Below, in pieces: positions 19,653 to 31,455 of a stretch of DNA of 64,000 nt (positions are counted from its first letter, which is position 1; the number at the start of each line of letters is the position of its first letter). Under the pieces are notes generated by a model. The model did not search any database and was not told the origin of the DNA. It saw only the letters and a program-made list of their open reading frames with translations. Both the position numbers and the translations under genes were made by a program. Origin of the DNA: Athripsodes cinereus (lineage: Eukaryota > Arthropoda > Insecta > Trichoptera > Leptoceridae); assembly GCA_947579605.1 (NCBI GenBank), contig OX388318.1:10912001-10976000 (forward strand). Reading direction: 5' to 3'.

Positions 19653-21984
19653 TGTGATGACCCTACCTATTTTAAACCATTCTAAGCTCCGAATTTGCAA
19701 CATCCTAGCTTCTAAACTATACCTACTGTAATAATTGATTCCCAAACTAGAAGTGACAACCCTATTCAGCTAGCTAAGAATTGTATGAATTTTCGCATTG
19801 TTGCAAATATGCGCACGAAATATCGCATTCCTAATTGAATTAATTAACGAATTTTGGCCTTCCGTGATCGTCTAGATTTATCTATTAACTATTTTGCATA
19901 GATTTGGACCCAGTACGTTGTGTTTTGACGATAATTTTACCTACGTTGTGTATTTTTAGAACGCAAAATAAGTCACCTGAAATATACATTTCAGGTAATC
20001 AAAAAGAACAACAAAATCACAAAATCAATAAAACAATTTAAACATGAATTTTGATACATATTAACTCTGAGATCAACTTTGACGTCAGATCACTTACCTT
20101 GAGATACTGTAAAATAACATAATAAAAATAGAGCATAATAAAACATAACAAAATATAACATAACAATCATCATAACATAAAATTCAAATAATATTATTCT
20201 ATATCATTACGAGAATGTTGTATGGTAACTGGTTGCCGATCTATGTCCCTACATAAGATAACCATTTCATAGTTTCTATAGCCGATGTATGTACATATGT
20301 TCTACAACATACCTACTAATTCGTTGCGTCGTAAAGGACAGTGGCGCACCCAAAAACATAACTTTATTACTTTTAAATATTAATTAAATTTCAACACGAT
20401 TGTTTTGACATCATTTTCGGAGACTATAACTACTGGTTGTTAATGCATGGAAAGCATGCTGTGTCCATGCTGAAGGAGCGCCACCTTCGCTCCCTCACGT
20501 CTCAAAACTCGCCATGCCGTACTTTGAGCCCGAGTGCACTAATCTACACCCCGAATATATAAAATAATATATAATATGTATACTCATTTGAACATGCAGC
20601 TATATATAATAAGAATAATTATAAATATATGTTAAGAAGCTTTGTCTTGGACCCTGGCGGGAAACGGGGCAAGACCAGTATTGACCCTTGTCTCGAAAGC
20701 TGAATCGAAGAGAGGGGAGCAGGGCTTGCTAACGGTACACCTACATTTCGAAGCAGGATTAGGACTGGAATTGTTAGTATATAGTATATGTTTCTACAAA
20801 GTACATAATACGTCTCGTGCATAATTGTATAATAATAATGATAAATATGTGGTTACGAATAGATCAAACCCACACTATAGACACAAGGTAGCTAGTCTAG
20901 TGTCGATAGGCAGAAGGGATCCATATCCATAAGGTAATCTCGACAAGATTTAGCTATAAAAGACTACATATTTATGGTGAGGTGAATTTAGGTATCATGT
21001 AAGTCAAATAAAAATATATTAAGACCAATAAATACATAAATATTACTTATGATTAGTGTCATGCAAAATGTCAAATTTGTTCCTTCCATGATATCGCAGC
21101 GACTACAGCATGTTGAATAGTAGAAAATCCAGTAAGTTCGTAGAATACAAATGACATCCGATGATAAAATATGTAATTAAATTAATAATCAAATAATATC
21201 CTGCTCAACAGACAACTTCTCTCCAAACTGCATAATCTTTCGTTATGGTAAAATAAATTAAATGAAAATATAATATCGGTACGCCACTGCCATCGGTCTA
21301 GTTGTAGGTGTGTCGGGCGGCGCTATATAAAATCGGTAACAAGTACATACATACATACAAATATACTGAAAATAAATGTACATATAACAAATAATTCCTT
21401 TGTTTTCAAAATCTGTAAAATTAAATAAATCCTTGTGTACGACGACTACTTTGTAGACAACAATATCCTTCTAAATATCACGACACCTAGATATAAATAA
21501 ATTAATAATATTGAAAAATCTTATCTTATGACAGCTGGCAGGATCACGGATTTTAAAATGTTAGTTAAAAGTAATTTAGGATGATCTATATATATTCCCA
21601 AATGTGGAAATATCACTAAAATATAGTGTACTAACTACTATGAAGGTGGGTAAATAAATATTAAAATATATCGAATTCAAACACTGAGATTAATATGATT
21701 GAGTCCCACCTCTCCTAGGCACAAAACTAAACTGCCCAGAGTAATAAGTACTCTGTCTTCAGACCCTGAAAATGTCGACCCAAAGCAACAAAAAAAAACT
21801 ACATCCATCTCTTCCTGACACACACCGAAATATACCTGCCTCTGTCTCCTACATAGCTAGTTGTGTTCAACAACCACTTGAGATTAAACTAAGTTTCATT
21901 CCTATATTAATTACCTACTACAAATATTCGATCTAGGTATATGAAAATAATATTTACAATCTTGTATATATTCATTTCATCACA
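19653..21984 (-). repeat. 3' LTR of the LARD-like element
   Basis: It is 2332 bp, with the first and last 8 bp inverted (TGTGATGA / TCATCACA). By eye it matches the other LTR except for a 4-bp AATT gap at about 20606 (present at about 26321 in the partner). Small frames inside, such as 20822-20619, are the same in both LTRs and have no recognisable content. Confidence 0.9.
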
Positions 21985-21996
21985 TCCCCCCCTTGT
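21985..21996 (-). promoter_or_regulatory. Polypurine tract next to the 3' LTR
   Basis: The minus strand reads ACAAGGGGGGGA immediately before the LTR start TGTGATGA. A G-rich purine run abutting the 3' LTR is where plus-strand DNA synthesis is primed. Confidence 0.8.
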
Positions 21997-22489
21997 GATC
22001 ATGCTGAAGACAAAATGGATGAGGCATTATCTCACAAACAATTTTTTTATTTTCTAATCATTTTTCATAATTATTTAATTCCAACTTTCGAGTCCGCCCC
22101 TGTTTATTCCGATAGGTCATAGGTACCTCGCCAACTGTGTTCCTCTATTCATGTCATCAATAATAATAGTACAACCCCAATGCATCCACTTGAGAAATAC
22201 TCGCTCAATATTATTGCCCTAACATAACATACTATTTATTTTATTATTTTGTGTTTCGTTATTATTTTATGTCGTCACATCTACAGAACATAAATATAAT
22301 AATAACAAGATTGTTCTTATACTTTAATATCCAAGTTGCATTTTGTTAAAATTCCTTTTCATGTAATCACACATCATTATAATTATTCATAGTCGTTGTG
22401 GTTCTTTATAGTCCATATATGCATTCTTCAGGGTGATCCAATTCGCTGGTAACACCAATCCTGTACTACTAGCCAGATGTCTCATATCC

Positions 22490-22690
22490 ATGATTCCTTT
22501 GCTGATGCAACCAGTAGTCCTGCAGCACACAACTGATACGCAAATCGTCCTCTCCGTACCGACACAAATTCAAGACATTCAAAAACGGCGGCAAACCTCA
22601 TCGTATCCAAGATGCTAAATGTCTTAACTTCCTAAAACACCCGTCCTCCCACAGGGCACCCGAAAACTCACGGAAAAAGTGGGAGACCAA
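22490..22690 (-). repeat. SINE-like remnant inside the LTR element
   Basis: Plus-strand blocks tgatacgcaaatcgtcctct, ggcggcaaacctcatcgtat, aaacacccgtcctcccacag and ggagaccaactctccaccgg are diverged reverse complements of the (TAG)n SINE-like family. The copy either inserted in the interior or was captured by the element. Confidence 0.55.
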
Positions 22691-22976
22691 CTCTCCACCG
22701 GCAGCTCATACTAAATAACCATTCATCTCTCAGCACCATCACGCTGCGTCTCAGATGGGGTAGACAGAGAGAACCGAACGCCAAATCCCTCCATCTAGGA
22801 ATACGTCCTTCGCTTCCATCACTGCCATACAATTTCTCACACAACGCATACCGATTTCTTCCACTCAACACGCGGCCGTCCATAAGAATTCGATCCACGT
22901 GATCAATCCACATAATTCTACAAGTAGTGCAACATCCTCCCGCTAACCAGCAAAATGTGTGATAATATGTCGACAA
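22691..22976 (-). pseudogene. LINE 3' end inside the LTR element
   Basis: One minus-strand frame gives CMAVMEAKDVFLDGG, IWRSVLSVYP and a stop, followed by a 3' UTR scrap (ctctctgtctaccccatctg, gcgtgatggtg). The copy at 63236-63365 reads CMNVEEAKEVCKDRSVWRSV, LSAYPTWDTA and a stop, so both are the same family. It is frameshifted and truncated. It is the only recognisable coding trace in the interior of the LTR element, and it is foreign to LTR retrotransposons. Confidence 0.65.
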
Positions 22977-25347
22977 AGTGCCTAAATAATATCAAACGCA
23001 AACAGCTAACTCGAAATACCTATAATTACGTAAATTAAATCACCTATAATAATACCACAAATAATTTAAAAGGAAGATAACGTACTATGTTCTTGAACAT
23101 CCAGGGGTAAGTGGTGGGAACCCCTCCCTCAATGTGTTTACGCACATTCACGCATATAAGATACAGAACGCAATATTTAAACGAGTTGCATTGACAATAT
23201 CTACATAATACATCCCAATATGTTATTCTATAATAGGTATATAGAATTACCCTCGTCTCCAATATAACAGTCACCTAATGTATATACCTACATATTAAGT
23301 ATATATAAATTAATCGTCCTCATTCATTTCAAAAGTCCTGAAAAAAAAACACTTATCTATTTCAAACTATCACACACACAAATAAATATAATACACACAA
23401 CTGTAACTCCATATGCACATATCATAGTATTCGTTCCACTTGTAAAATAATATTAAAACTAAACACTTCATAATTCACATTTAAGGGAAATAACTTCACT
23501 CTAACACTATTGAATAATAATATTATAATATTTGACACCACAATTTAAAATTATAACACACTAAATAGTTTATTCCATTTGTGACATCTATAGATCCACA
23601 AGCGATTCTCAAACTTGTACATCATAGCGTTGTCCTTTCTTCTCAAATTACTTCTCTTCAGCGACTTATGTTATTGCACACCACTCCTTTTCGAGTTGAC
23701 AGAGATGATCCAATGCTACGCAATCTTATCTATCACCCTTCTGGTTTCCAATTAAATTTGTATCATTGCTATATACAAACTTCTTTCTAAGTTTCCTTGC
23801 AAGTAAAACATGTTGTTATCCTACCACCAGATATTCAACCTAAATACTTTTTATATAACTTCGTATACTTTATGTCTCAGATTTCCTTGTCCCATTCAGA
23901 CAATATCATAAAATCAGTCCTACAGTATAAAACCCACTGATTGTATAGTAATAATAATAATAAAAAAGACGATTTGTATTTGGCGCTGCTCCATGGTCCC
24001 GTTAGGTACTACAATATACCGTATAGTTTTTTGTCATTCCAGTAATAATATTATTTCCTATCTCGTTCTTGGTTTAAAATAATATAACGTTTTAATCATT
24101 ATTATATCCTAAGATTCATAGGTTGTACATCTTATTTCTCTATTTGAAGGATATGATGTGTTATATCAGCGAACGCCAGCCTCTTTTCTTCTTAGAACAT
24201 TTCCATAAATTCGTTTCTTCTTCCAGTCCTCAATTTTGAAATGATAGATACCACCTTTCAGGGTACACAAAGAGTTCCAACGTTTTCCAAGCCCCGGACT
24301 CTGGAATGCCCCCCCCCTGGTTTAAAAGAGTATGTTTTCCGTGTAGACTGTCTCTCTCCTTAGCCGATCATCCCCCCTCCCCTAGCCTGTTAGAATGAAG
24401 ATTCCCTATTTCTTCCAGCTAACCGTTTAACACATAGCCGTAATCATAATCAATAATCATTCGGTTATTGCCTTCTTATCCGCTCCATGCATATATGATG
24501 GTACGTCATCCGATAATTTTAAAATCCGGTTTAATATTATTTCAAACTCAATAATATATTCACCATTCATACCTCAACCATAAATTTATTTCACACCCCA
24601 AATAATTAACTTGACAGAATTCTTAAAGTTTAAAAACAAAACACTTAAGTTACAAATAAGATGTTTAGACTATATCTCTCAAGCAATAATAATACCCACA
24701 TATGTACTATAATATCTAAAAATCCTATTAGCTCTAGTCATATACCCATATACATAAAATACACTACACATACATAATATTCACGTTTACTAGTTTGTTT
24801 GAAAATATAATATAACATTTTTCTAACACCCAATCTTCTTATGAAAGTACATATTTTTGGTACCTATATACATTATTGAATAAAATAAAGAACTATTCAG
24901 GATTTCAACATATATATACCTATCCAATTTTATACCTGAATCACAAGCGCTCTTTATTAGACTATTCATAAGGACATAATTCCGAACGAACTCTTAAGGG
25001 TTCACTATTCTTATGTATAATGTAAGATATATACCTATAGATAGACAAACATAAATATAATATGTTGCCGAATTTGCCTAACACTATAAACCATGGGTGA
25101 CCAACCCGCGGTTCTCGAAGTAAATTCATCAACCAATTTTCTCACTACATCTATCAAGAATAAATTTTATTCCTCCCCTCAAAAACCAAACACATTCCTC
25201 TGTCCATAACCCAGTTCTACTCCTCAAAACCCATTTATGCTCTCCCCCCCTCCAATATTCGTGATTTTAGTTATTTATCATCGCAAACCCAAAACCCACT
25301 TCTACTCCGTAAAAACCCAGTTTATGTCTGCAATGACAGACATAATA
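22977..25347. other. Non-coding interior of the LTR element
   Basis: No frame longer than about 70 codons and no retroviral-type motif (no CCHC, DTG or FADD blocks). Some C-rich patches lie near 24300-24400. Confidence 0.6.
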
Positions 25348-25365
25348 TTCTGGTCCAAGGCACCA
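25348..25365 (-). promoter_or_regulatory. Candidate primer-binding site
   Basis: The minus strand reads TGGTGCCTTGGACCAGAA, 2 nt inside the 5' LTR. Its complement divides as a tRNA 3' end should: CCA, one discriminator base, 7 acceptor bases and 5 T-stem bases starting with C. The tRNA was not identified. Confidence 0.6.
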
Positions 25366-25367
25366 TT

Positions 25368-27703
25368 TGTGATGACCCTACCTATTTTAAACCATTCTAA
25401 GCTCCGAATTTGCAACATCCTAGCTTCTAAACTATACCTACTGTAATAATTGATTCCCAAACTAGAAGTGACAACCCTATTCAGCTAGCTAAGAATTGTA
25501 TGAATTTTCGCATTGTTGCAAATATGCGCACGAAATATCGCATTCCTAATTGAATTAATTAACGAATTTTGGCCTTCCGTGATCGTCTAGATTTATCTAT
25601 TAACTATTTTGCATAGATTTGGACCCAGTACGTTGTGTTTTGACGATAATTTTACCTACGTTGTGTATTTTTAGAACGCAAAATAAGTCACCTGAAATAT
25701 ACATTTCAGGTAATCAAAAAGAACAACAAAATCACAAAATCAATAAAACAATTTAAACATGAATTTTGATACATATTAACTCTGAGATCAACTTTGACGT
25801 CAGATCACTTACCTTGAGATACTGTAAAATAACATAATAAAAATAGAGCATAATAAAACATAACAAAATATAACATAACAATCATCATAACATAAAATTC
25901 AAATAATATTATTCTATATCATTACGAGAATGTTGTATGGTAACTGGTTGCCGATCTATGTCCCTACATAAGATAACCATTTCATAGTTTCTATAGCCGA
26001 TGTATGTACATATGTTCTACAACATACCTACTAATTCGTTGCGTCGTAAAGGACAGTGGCGCACCCAAAAACATAACTTTATTACTTTTAAATATTAATT
26101 AAATTTCAACACGATTGTTTTGACATCATTTTCGGAGACTATAACTACTGGTTGTTAATGCATGGAAAGCATGCTGTGTCCATGCTGAAGGAGCGCCACC
26201 TTCGCTCCCTCACGTCTCAAAACTCGCCATGCCGTACTTTGAGCCCGAGTGCACTAATCTACACCCCGAATATATAAAATAATATATAATATGTATACTC
26301 ATTTGAACATGCAGCTATATAATTATAATAAGAATAATTATAAATATATGTTAAGAAGCTTTGTCTTGGACCCTGGCGGGAAACGGGGCAAGACCAGTAT
26401 TGACCCTTGTCTCGAAAGCTGAATCGAAGAGAGGGGAGCAGGGCTTGCTAACGGTACACCTACATTTCGAAGCAGGATTAGGACTGGAATTGTTAGTATA
26501 TAGTATATGTTTCTACAAAGTACATAATACGTCTCGTGCATAATTGTATAATAATAATGATAAATATGTGGTTACGAATAGATCAAACCCACACTATAGA
26601 CACAAGGTAGCTAGTCTAGTGTCGATAGGCAGAAGGGATCCATATCCATAAGGTAATCTCGACAAGATTTAGCTATAAAAGACTACATATTTATGGTGAG
26701 GTGAATTTAGGTATCATGTAAGTCAAATAAAAATATATTAAGACCAATAAATACATAAATATTACTTATGATTAGTGTCATGCAAAATGTCAAATTTGTT
26801 CCTTCCATGATATCGCAGCGACTACAGCATGTTGAATAGTAGAAAATCCAGTAAGTTCGTAGAATACAAATGACATCCGATGATAAAATATGTAATTAAA
26901 TTAATAATCAAATAATATCCTGCTCAACAGACAACTTCTCTCCAAACTGCATAATCTTTCGTTATGGTAAAATAAATTAAATGAAAATATAATATCGGTA
27001 CGCCACTGCCATCGGTCTAGTTGTAGGTGTGTCGGGCGGCGCTATATAAAATCGGTAACAAGTACATACATACATACAAATATACTGAAAATAAATGTAC
27101 ATATAACAAATAATTCCTTTGTTTTCAAAATCTGTAAAATTAAATAAATCCTTGTGTACGACGACTACTTTGTAGACAACAATATCCTTCTAAATATCAC
27201 GACACCTAGATATAAATAAATTAATAATATTGAAAAATCTTATCTTATGACAGCTGGCAGGATCACGGATTTTAAAATGTTAGTTAAAAGTAATTTAGGA
27301 TGATCTATATATATTCCCAAATGTGGAAATATCACTAAAATATAGTGTACTAACTACTATGAAGGTGGGTAAATAAATATTAAAATATATCGAATTCAAA
27401 CACTGAGATTAATATGATTGAGTCCCACCTCTCCTAGGCACAAAACTAAACTGCCCAGAGTAATAAGTACTCTGTCTTCAGACCCTGAAAATGTCGACCC
27501 AAAGCAACAAAAAAAAACTACATCCATCTCTTCCTGACACACACCGAAATATACCTGCCTCTGTCTCCTACATAGCTAGTTGTGTTCAACAACCACTTGA
27601 GATTAAACTAAGTTTCATTCCTATATTAATTACCTACTACAAATATTCGATCTAGGTATATGAAAATAATATTTACAATCTTGTATATATTCATTTCATC
27701 ACA
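25368..27703 (-). repeat. 5' LTR of the LARD-like element
   Basis: It is 2336 bp. Same ends and sequence as 19653-21984 apart from the extra AATT at about 26321. As the 5' LTR it should contain the promoter; I cannot place it with confidence. Confidence 0.9.
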
Positions 27704-27870
27704 GTATGAAACTCAAAAAAATTAATTCTAACTAAGATTAATGCTATGTTAAATTAATATCAAGACATAAATTACTCACTCATCGATAAATAATAGACAT
27801 TTTGATTATGGGATAGTTTATCTTACTTATTTTTTTATTTATTTACTACTATCATTCAAGTATTATTTAT

Positions 27871-28509
27871 ATTAAATTATTTATATTTATAACCTCAAAA
27901 TCTGTCAAACTGTCAAGAAGTGCTATCAAGCCTGGTAATGTGTTATATTGGTATCAGCGACACAACCTACTATTCTGCCAAATTATATCTGTCAACACAT
28001 TTATTTAATAGTATTAATAATCATGAAGAAGGTCTATTATATAATATAATGAATTTAACAATGATTAATATTGTTATTACTGTATTAAATTATTTATATT
28101 TATAACCTCAAAATCTGTCAAACTGTCAAGAAGTGCTATCAAGCCTGGTAATGTGTTATATTGGTATCAGCGACACAACCTACTATTCTGCCAAATTATA
28201 TCTGTCAACACATTTATTTAATAGTATTAATAATCATGAAGAAGGTCTATTATATAATATAATGAATTTAACAATGATTAATATTGTTATTACTGTATTA
28301 AATTATTTATATTTATAACCTCAAAATCTGTCAAACTGTCAAGAAGTGCTATCAAGCCTGGTAATGTGTTATATTGGTATCAGCGACACAACCTACTATT
28401 CTGCCAAATTATATCTGTCAACACATTTATTTAATAGTATTAATAATCATGAAGAAGGTCTATTATATAATATAATGAATTTAACAATGATTAGTATTGT
28501 TATTACTGT
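27871..28509 (+). repeat. Three tandem units of 213 bp
   Basis: Unit starts (attaaattatttatatttat) lie at 27871, 28084 and 28297. The units are almost identical; the third differs by gattagtattg for gattaatattg before the repeat ends. Each unit contains the same 61-codon frame MLSSLVMCYIGISDTTYYSA...VLNYLYL with its own ATG and stop (27920-28105, 28133-28318, 28346-28552). The array begins 164 bp after the LTR element. The period is divisible by 3, but every unit closes its own frame, so this is more likely a short satellite than a repeated protein. Confidence 0.9.
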
Positions 28510-28779
28510 ATTACATTGTTTAATTTACTGTTTCAATATTATGGACGTATAGACTAGTAGATATTCATTGTTGTAAGTTTTAAACTTTCTCATAAGGTGG
28601 CGTTAATAGTCTATCAATGAACCTATTTATGTACCACACAATTTCAAGGTCCTCTATTAGATTTTAAACTTAACTACTTGGATGCACCTACGAGATTAGT
28701 ATAATTTTTCAGACCAACCTATATAATCTGTGTACGCAATAAAATGGGTTTTCAACTCTTTTTTGTGAGTTAATACTAC

Positions 28780-28875
28780 CCATCCTGAATCTCTCATTTT
28801 ATGGCACAAAGAGGATGACTTATCAATTCACTTCATGCAGTAAGTCCACAGGTTACCCCACTAGTGAGAGATTCT
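28780..28875 (+). repeat. SINE-like remnant
   Basis: Blocks ctacccatcctgaatctctc, ggcacaaagaggatgactta and caggttaccccactagtgag belong to the (TAG)n family. No tail remains. Confidence 0.55.
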
Positions 28876-29565
28876 TAGACAGTAGAATAATAAAATAATA
28901 TGCCGTTGTGTGTAGGTACCTATTTACTATAGAATAGTGTTAATTAATAGGTTTATCCCACAGAAGAATAATAATTTCCGTATCTCAATAATAAATATTT
29001 ATCTACATACTTCTTAATAAATGTAGATAATTTTTCCTATGTTTGCAATAAATAATACATAAATAATTGCACTCTATGATTCAAATGTAAATATTTTCTA
29101 TGGACTGAGCGAGCATTGATCTGTTCTTCAGTCGGTCAAAAATATCAGACGCATTATCTAAATAATAATAGGTATTTAAAGTCTATAAATACTTTACTTC
29201 ATTATTATAATTAGGTATATATTAGTATGTATGTTTGCTTATATTATTATGTCTCTTAAAGACCAGGTAAAAAGTAGAGAAATCAATGACTTCTGTGATT
29301 ATATGCATTTTTTAGTATGTTTTTGAGAAAAATATATTTCGTATTAGTTAACAGAAATAATTACAAGCGATATTTATCAACACCTTAAAAAATACGTATT
29401 TATTAAAAAAAAAAAACATTTTTAAAGATTTGTTCTACATATTTGACATCCAACCGCAACAATATGACAACAAATAATTTACACGGTATAGCCAGTTTCT
29501 TTTTATCGCCTTTTATTTGTTAATTAATTAATTTAGCAGTTTTTTAAACATTAATACACCATATT
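28876..29565. other. AT-rich non-coding stretch
   Basis: Nothing recognisable. Confidence 0.45.
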
Positions 29566-29790
29566 AATGTTGTTGACCGAAGGTACTTGTTGGAAGTCCA
29601 TTTCAAGATAATATAGAAAAAAACACAATGTGTAGTTAACTTCCAAATGACTTTTATTAACTTCGCGTACTAGTATTCGGAGACTCTCGACTCCATCATC
29701 AGGCGATTAGTAAAAAGGCGAGAGTCTCCGAATACTAGTACGCGAAGTTAATAAAAGTCATTTGGAAGTTAACTACATATAGTGTTTTTT
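29566..29790 (-). mobile_element. Palindromic repeat with hammerhead-ribozyme-like core (Penelope/retrozyme-like)
   Basis: A 59-bp perfect inverted repeat (29631-29689 with 29719-29777) encloses a 29-nt loop. On the minus strand the loop and left arm carry CTGATGA (29702-29696), then a 17-nt segment whose GGAGTC and GTCTCC halves pair around GAGA, then GAA, then the self-complementary TACTAGTA (29675-29668). A stem-I pair TCGC/GCGA closes it. The right arm lacks CTGATGA. Upstream on the plus strand (29570-29610) the minus-strand sequence ATGGACTTCCAACAAG matches the same position in the copy at 52065-52415. The cleavage triplet reads TAC, with a 15.1-16.1 pair swapped to U-A, so activity is doubtful. 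It is the same family as 52065-52415. Confidence 0.7.
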
Positions 29791-30529
29791 TTTCAATTTT
29801 ATCTATTAATACAACAAAAAACTTTAATTTTCTTAGTCTGTTACTTTCCTGAAAAATTCCTAACAATATGTGTGCTGTATTTTTTTTTATATATTATGTA
29901 CATGTACGAAGCCAGGTTTACAGCTTGTAACAAACTAAAATAAATTCAAGTTAAGTTATGTATTTTCTCCTAAAAATAATTATTTGCCTATTGTCTATTT
30001 ATGTTCTGTACAGCTAAACAAATACTGACCATCTGCTAATAAAACAATATTTTTTCTTTAGTAGATGGTCAGTGTTTTAATGAGTCATTTACCTAGGATA
30101 TTATTTACCCTCCGAAGTTCATTGAACATTTTTTTTCTATAATTAGTCCATTTCATACTCATAACAGACATAATATAAAAATAGAATTAACATAAAAATC
30201 TTATCCTTAAGTCACGAAATATTGGACAGTTAATTTTGTTTGATAACATTCTGAAAAGAAACTTCTTTTACCATTTTTGATCCATTTAGAGGCAAAGGTC
30301 TCCCTTCAGTTTCTCCACTCTTTTCTGTCTCAATTCTGAGCAATCTCTCTTACTATATCATCCAAACATTGAGCCTGAAGTCTACCGATAATAATTATTA
30401 TTTCTTCGCAAGAATGGTACGTTTCGTAAAAGGTAGTTTATTTATTTTTAATAATATATTTTAATTTATTTTAATTTATCAAAATCTTTATATTGGAAAC
30501 ACATTATGTATTTTCAAATTTATTTATGT
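29791..30529. other. AT-rich stretch with one hairpin
   Basis: Nothing coding. A 16-bp stem (actgaccatctgctaa at 30023-30038 with ttagtagatggtcagt at 30058-30073) encloses a 19-nt loop. Confidence 0.45.
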
Positions 30530-30735
30530 AATAAGCCAAAGGTTCACAATTTTTTTAACCTGCGCCCACTTTTTGAGATGGTAACAAAATTCTAGTGTCT
30601 CCTTCAGGGAGTATCTTCTAAGAAGGCAACAGCTTTTTCAACGCCTCCCTATTCTCTCTGGATTTTCAACAGCCCCTTGGAAGGCTCCAGCGTCACCTAG
30701 CGGGCGATATTGCCCCCTTTGGGAACCACAATAAT
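30530..30735. mobile_element. Decayed hAT-like MITE
   Basis: The left end reads aaaggttcacaatttttttaa and then cctgcgcccactttttgaga. The right end reads cctagcgggcgatattgccc and then ccctttgggaaccac. The inverted ends resemble the TGGTTCCCAAA type of hAT elements. The 8-bp TSD is no longer clear and there is no transposase. Confidence 0.5.
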
Positions 30736-31455
30736 AATGAAATAATATACGATAATTTTATTAATTTAAAATTACATTATTGTAGCAAATATCTGCCAAA
30801 TACATTATGTAAAATTATTAAAATATTAGAACCGTATGAATAATATATTTTACTAAATGAACAAAAATGTATGTAATCAAAGTAATAACTAAATAGTTAA
30901 TAGTGTTCTTTGGCAGGTTTACGAGAAAAAAATACACCTTTCGGCATGAAATATTTGATAATTTTAGAAAACTCGTAATTTTTCATCTATTTATAGGTGA
31001 ACCGTCGTCCAAGACATCAACAACGCATTCACTAATTATAAATAAACACTATTAAACTAAATTATTTACCCGATATTTAATGGAAAACCGAGATATTACT
31101 TGAAAATTATTAAAAAAAAAATCTTTACCTTTTTTTCGAGTTCTACTGAAATTTTAAATTTAGCGCTGTAATATGTCAATCAGTCCTAGATCTGTACTTC
31201 ATACGGTACCAAGAAAACTATCTGCAAATTTGGTCATCAAATGCAGTTTGTCCGTTGGCAACTGTACCTACTTATGAGAAAAACCGTCATATTTTACATT
31301 AAGGCCATCCACGACTTAATATTTTTTTCCTAATCCAATTAAAATATTAAAATTTTACACGAGTACACATAACGTTCATCATATTATATTTTTTCAAAAA
31401 CATCAGCGAGAAAAAACCGCTTCACAAATAAAATTTTCTTTAAATATTACATATA
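30736..31455. other. AT-rich non-coding stretch
   Basis: Nothing recognisable. Confidence 0.45.

Larger units (their letters stand above)
19649..27707 (-). mobile_element. Non-autonomous LTR retrotransposon with 2.33 kb LTRs (LARD-like)
   Basis: Two near-identical direct repeats, 19653-21984 and 25368-27703, each begin TGTGATGA and end TCATCACA, an 8-bp inverted end that includes the TG...CA rule of LTRs. The 4-bp sequence GTAT flanks the whole unit at 19649-19652 and 27704-27707, which fits a target-site duplication. Reading on the minus strand, a candidate primer-binding site (TGGTGCCTTGGACCAGAA, 25365-25348) starts 2 nt after the 5' LTR. A polypurine tract (AAGGGGGGGA) ends exactly at the 3' LTR. 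The 3.38 kb interior has no gag, protease, RT, RNase H or integrase frame. Long LTR elements without genes are called LARDs and borrow enzymes from an autonomous partner. The 4-bp TSD suggests a Ty3/Gypsy-type integrase, which is inference. The orientation rests on the PBS and PPT. Confidence 0.9.

Noticed and set aside
20619..20824. Small overlapping frames in both LTRs
   Set aside because: Identical in both LTRs because the LTRs are identical. Short, overlapping on opposite strands and without motif.
24280..24420. Possible gag or coding patch in C-rich interior of the LTR element
   Set aside because: All frames have early stops and no motif is visible.
19653..27703. Simple segmental duplication
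   Set aside because: TG...CA ends, GTAT on both outer sides, and PBS and PPT at the inner LTR borders fit an LTR retrotransposon better.
27920..28552. Three 61-68-codon frames as a tandem gene family
   Set aside because: No recognisable domain and no promoter. The identity of the units is explained by recent tandem duplication of DNA.
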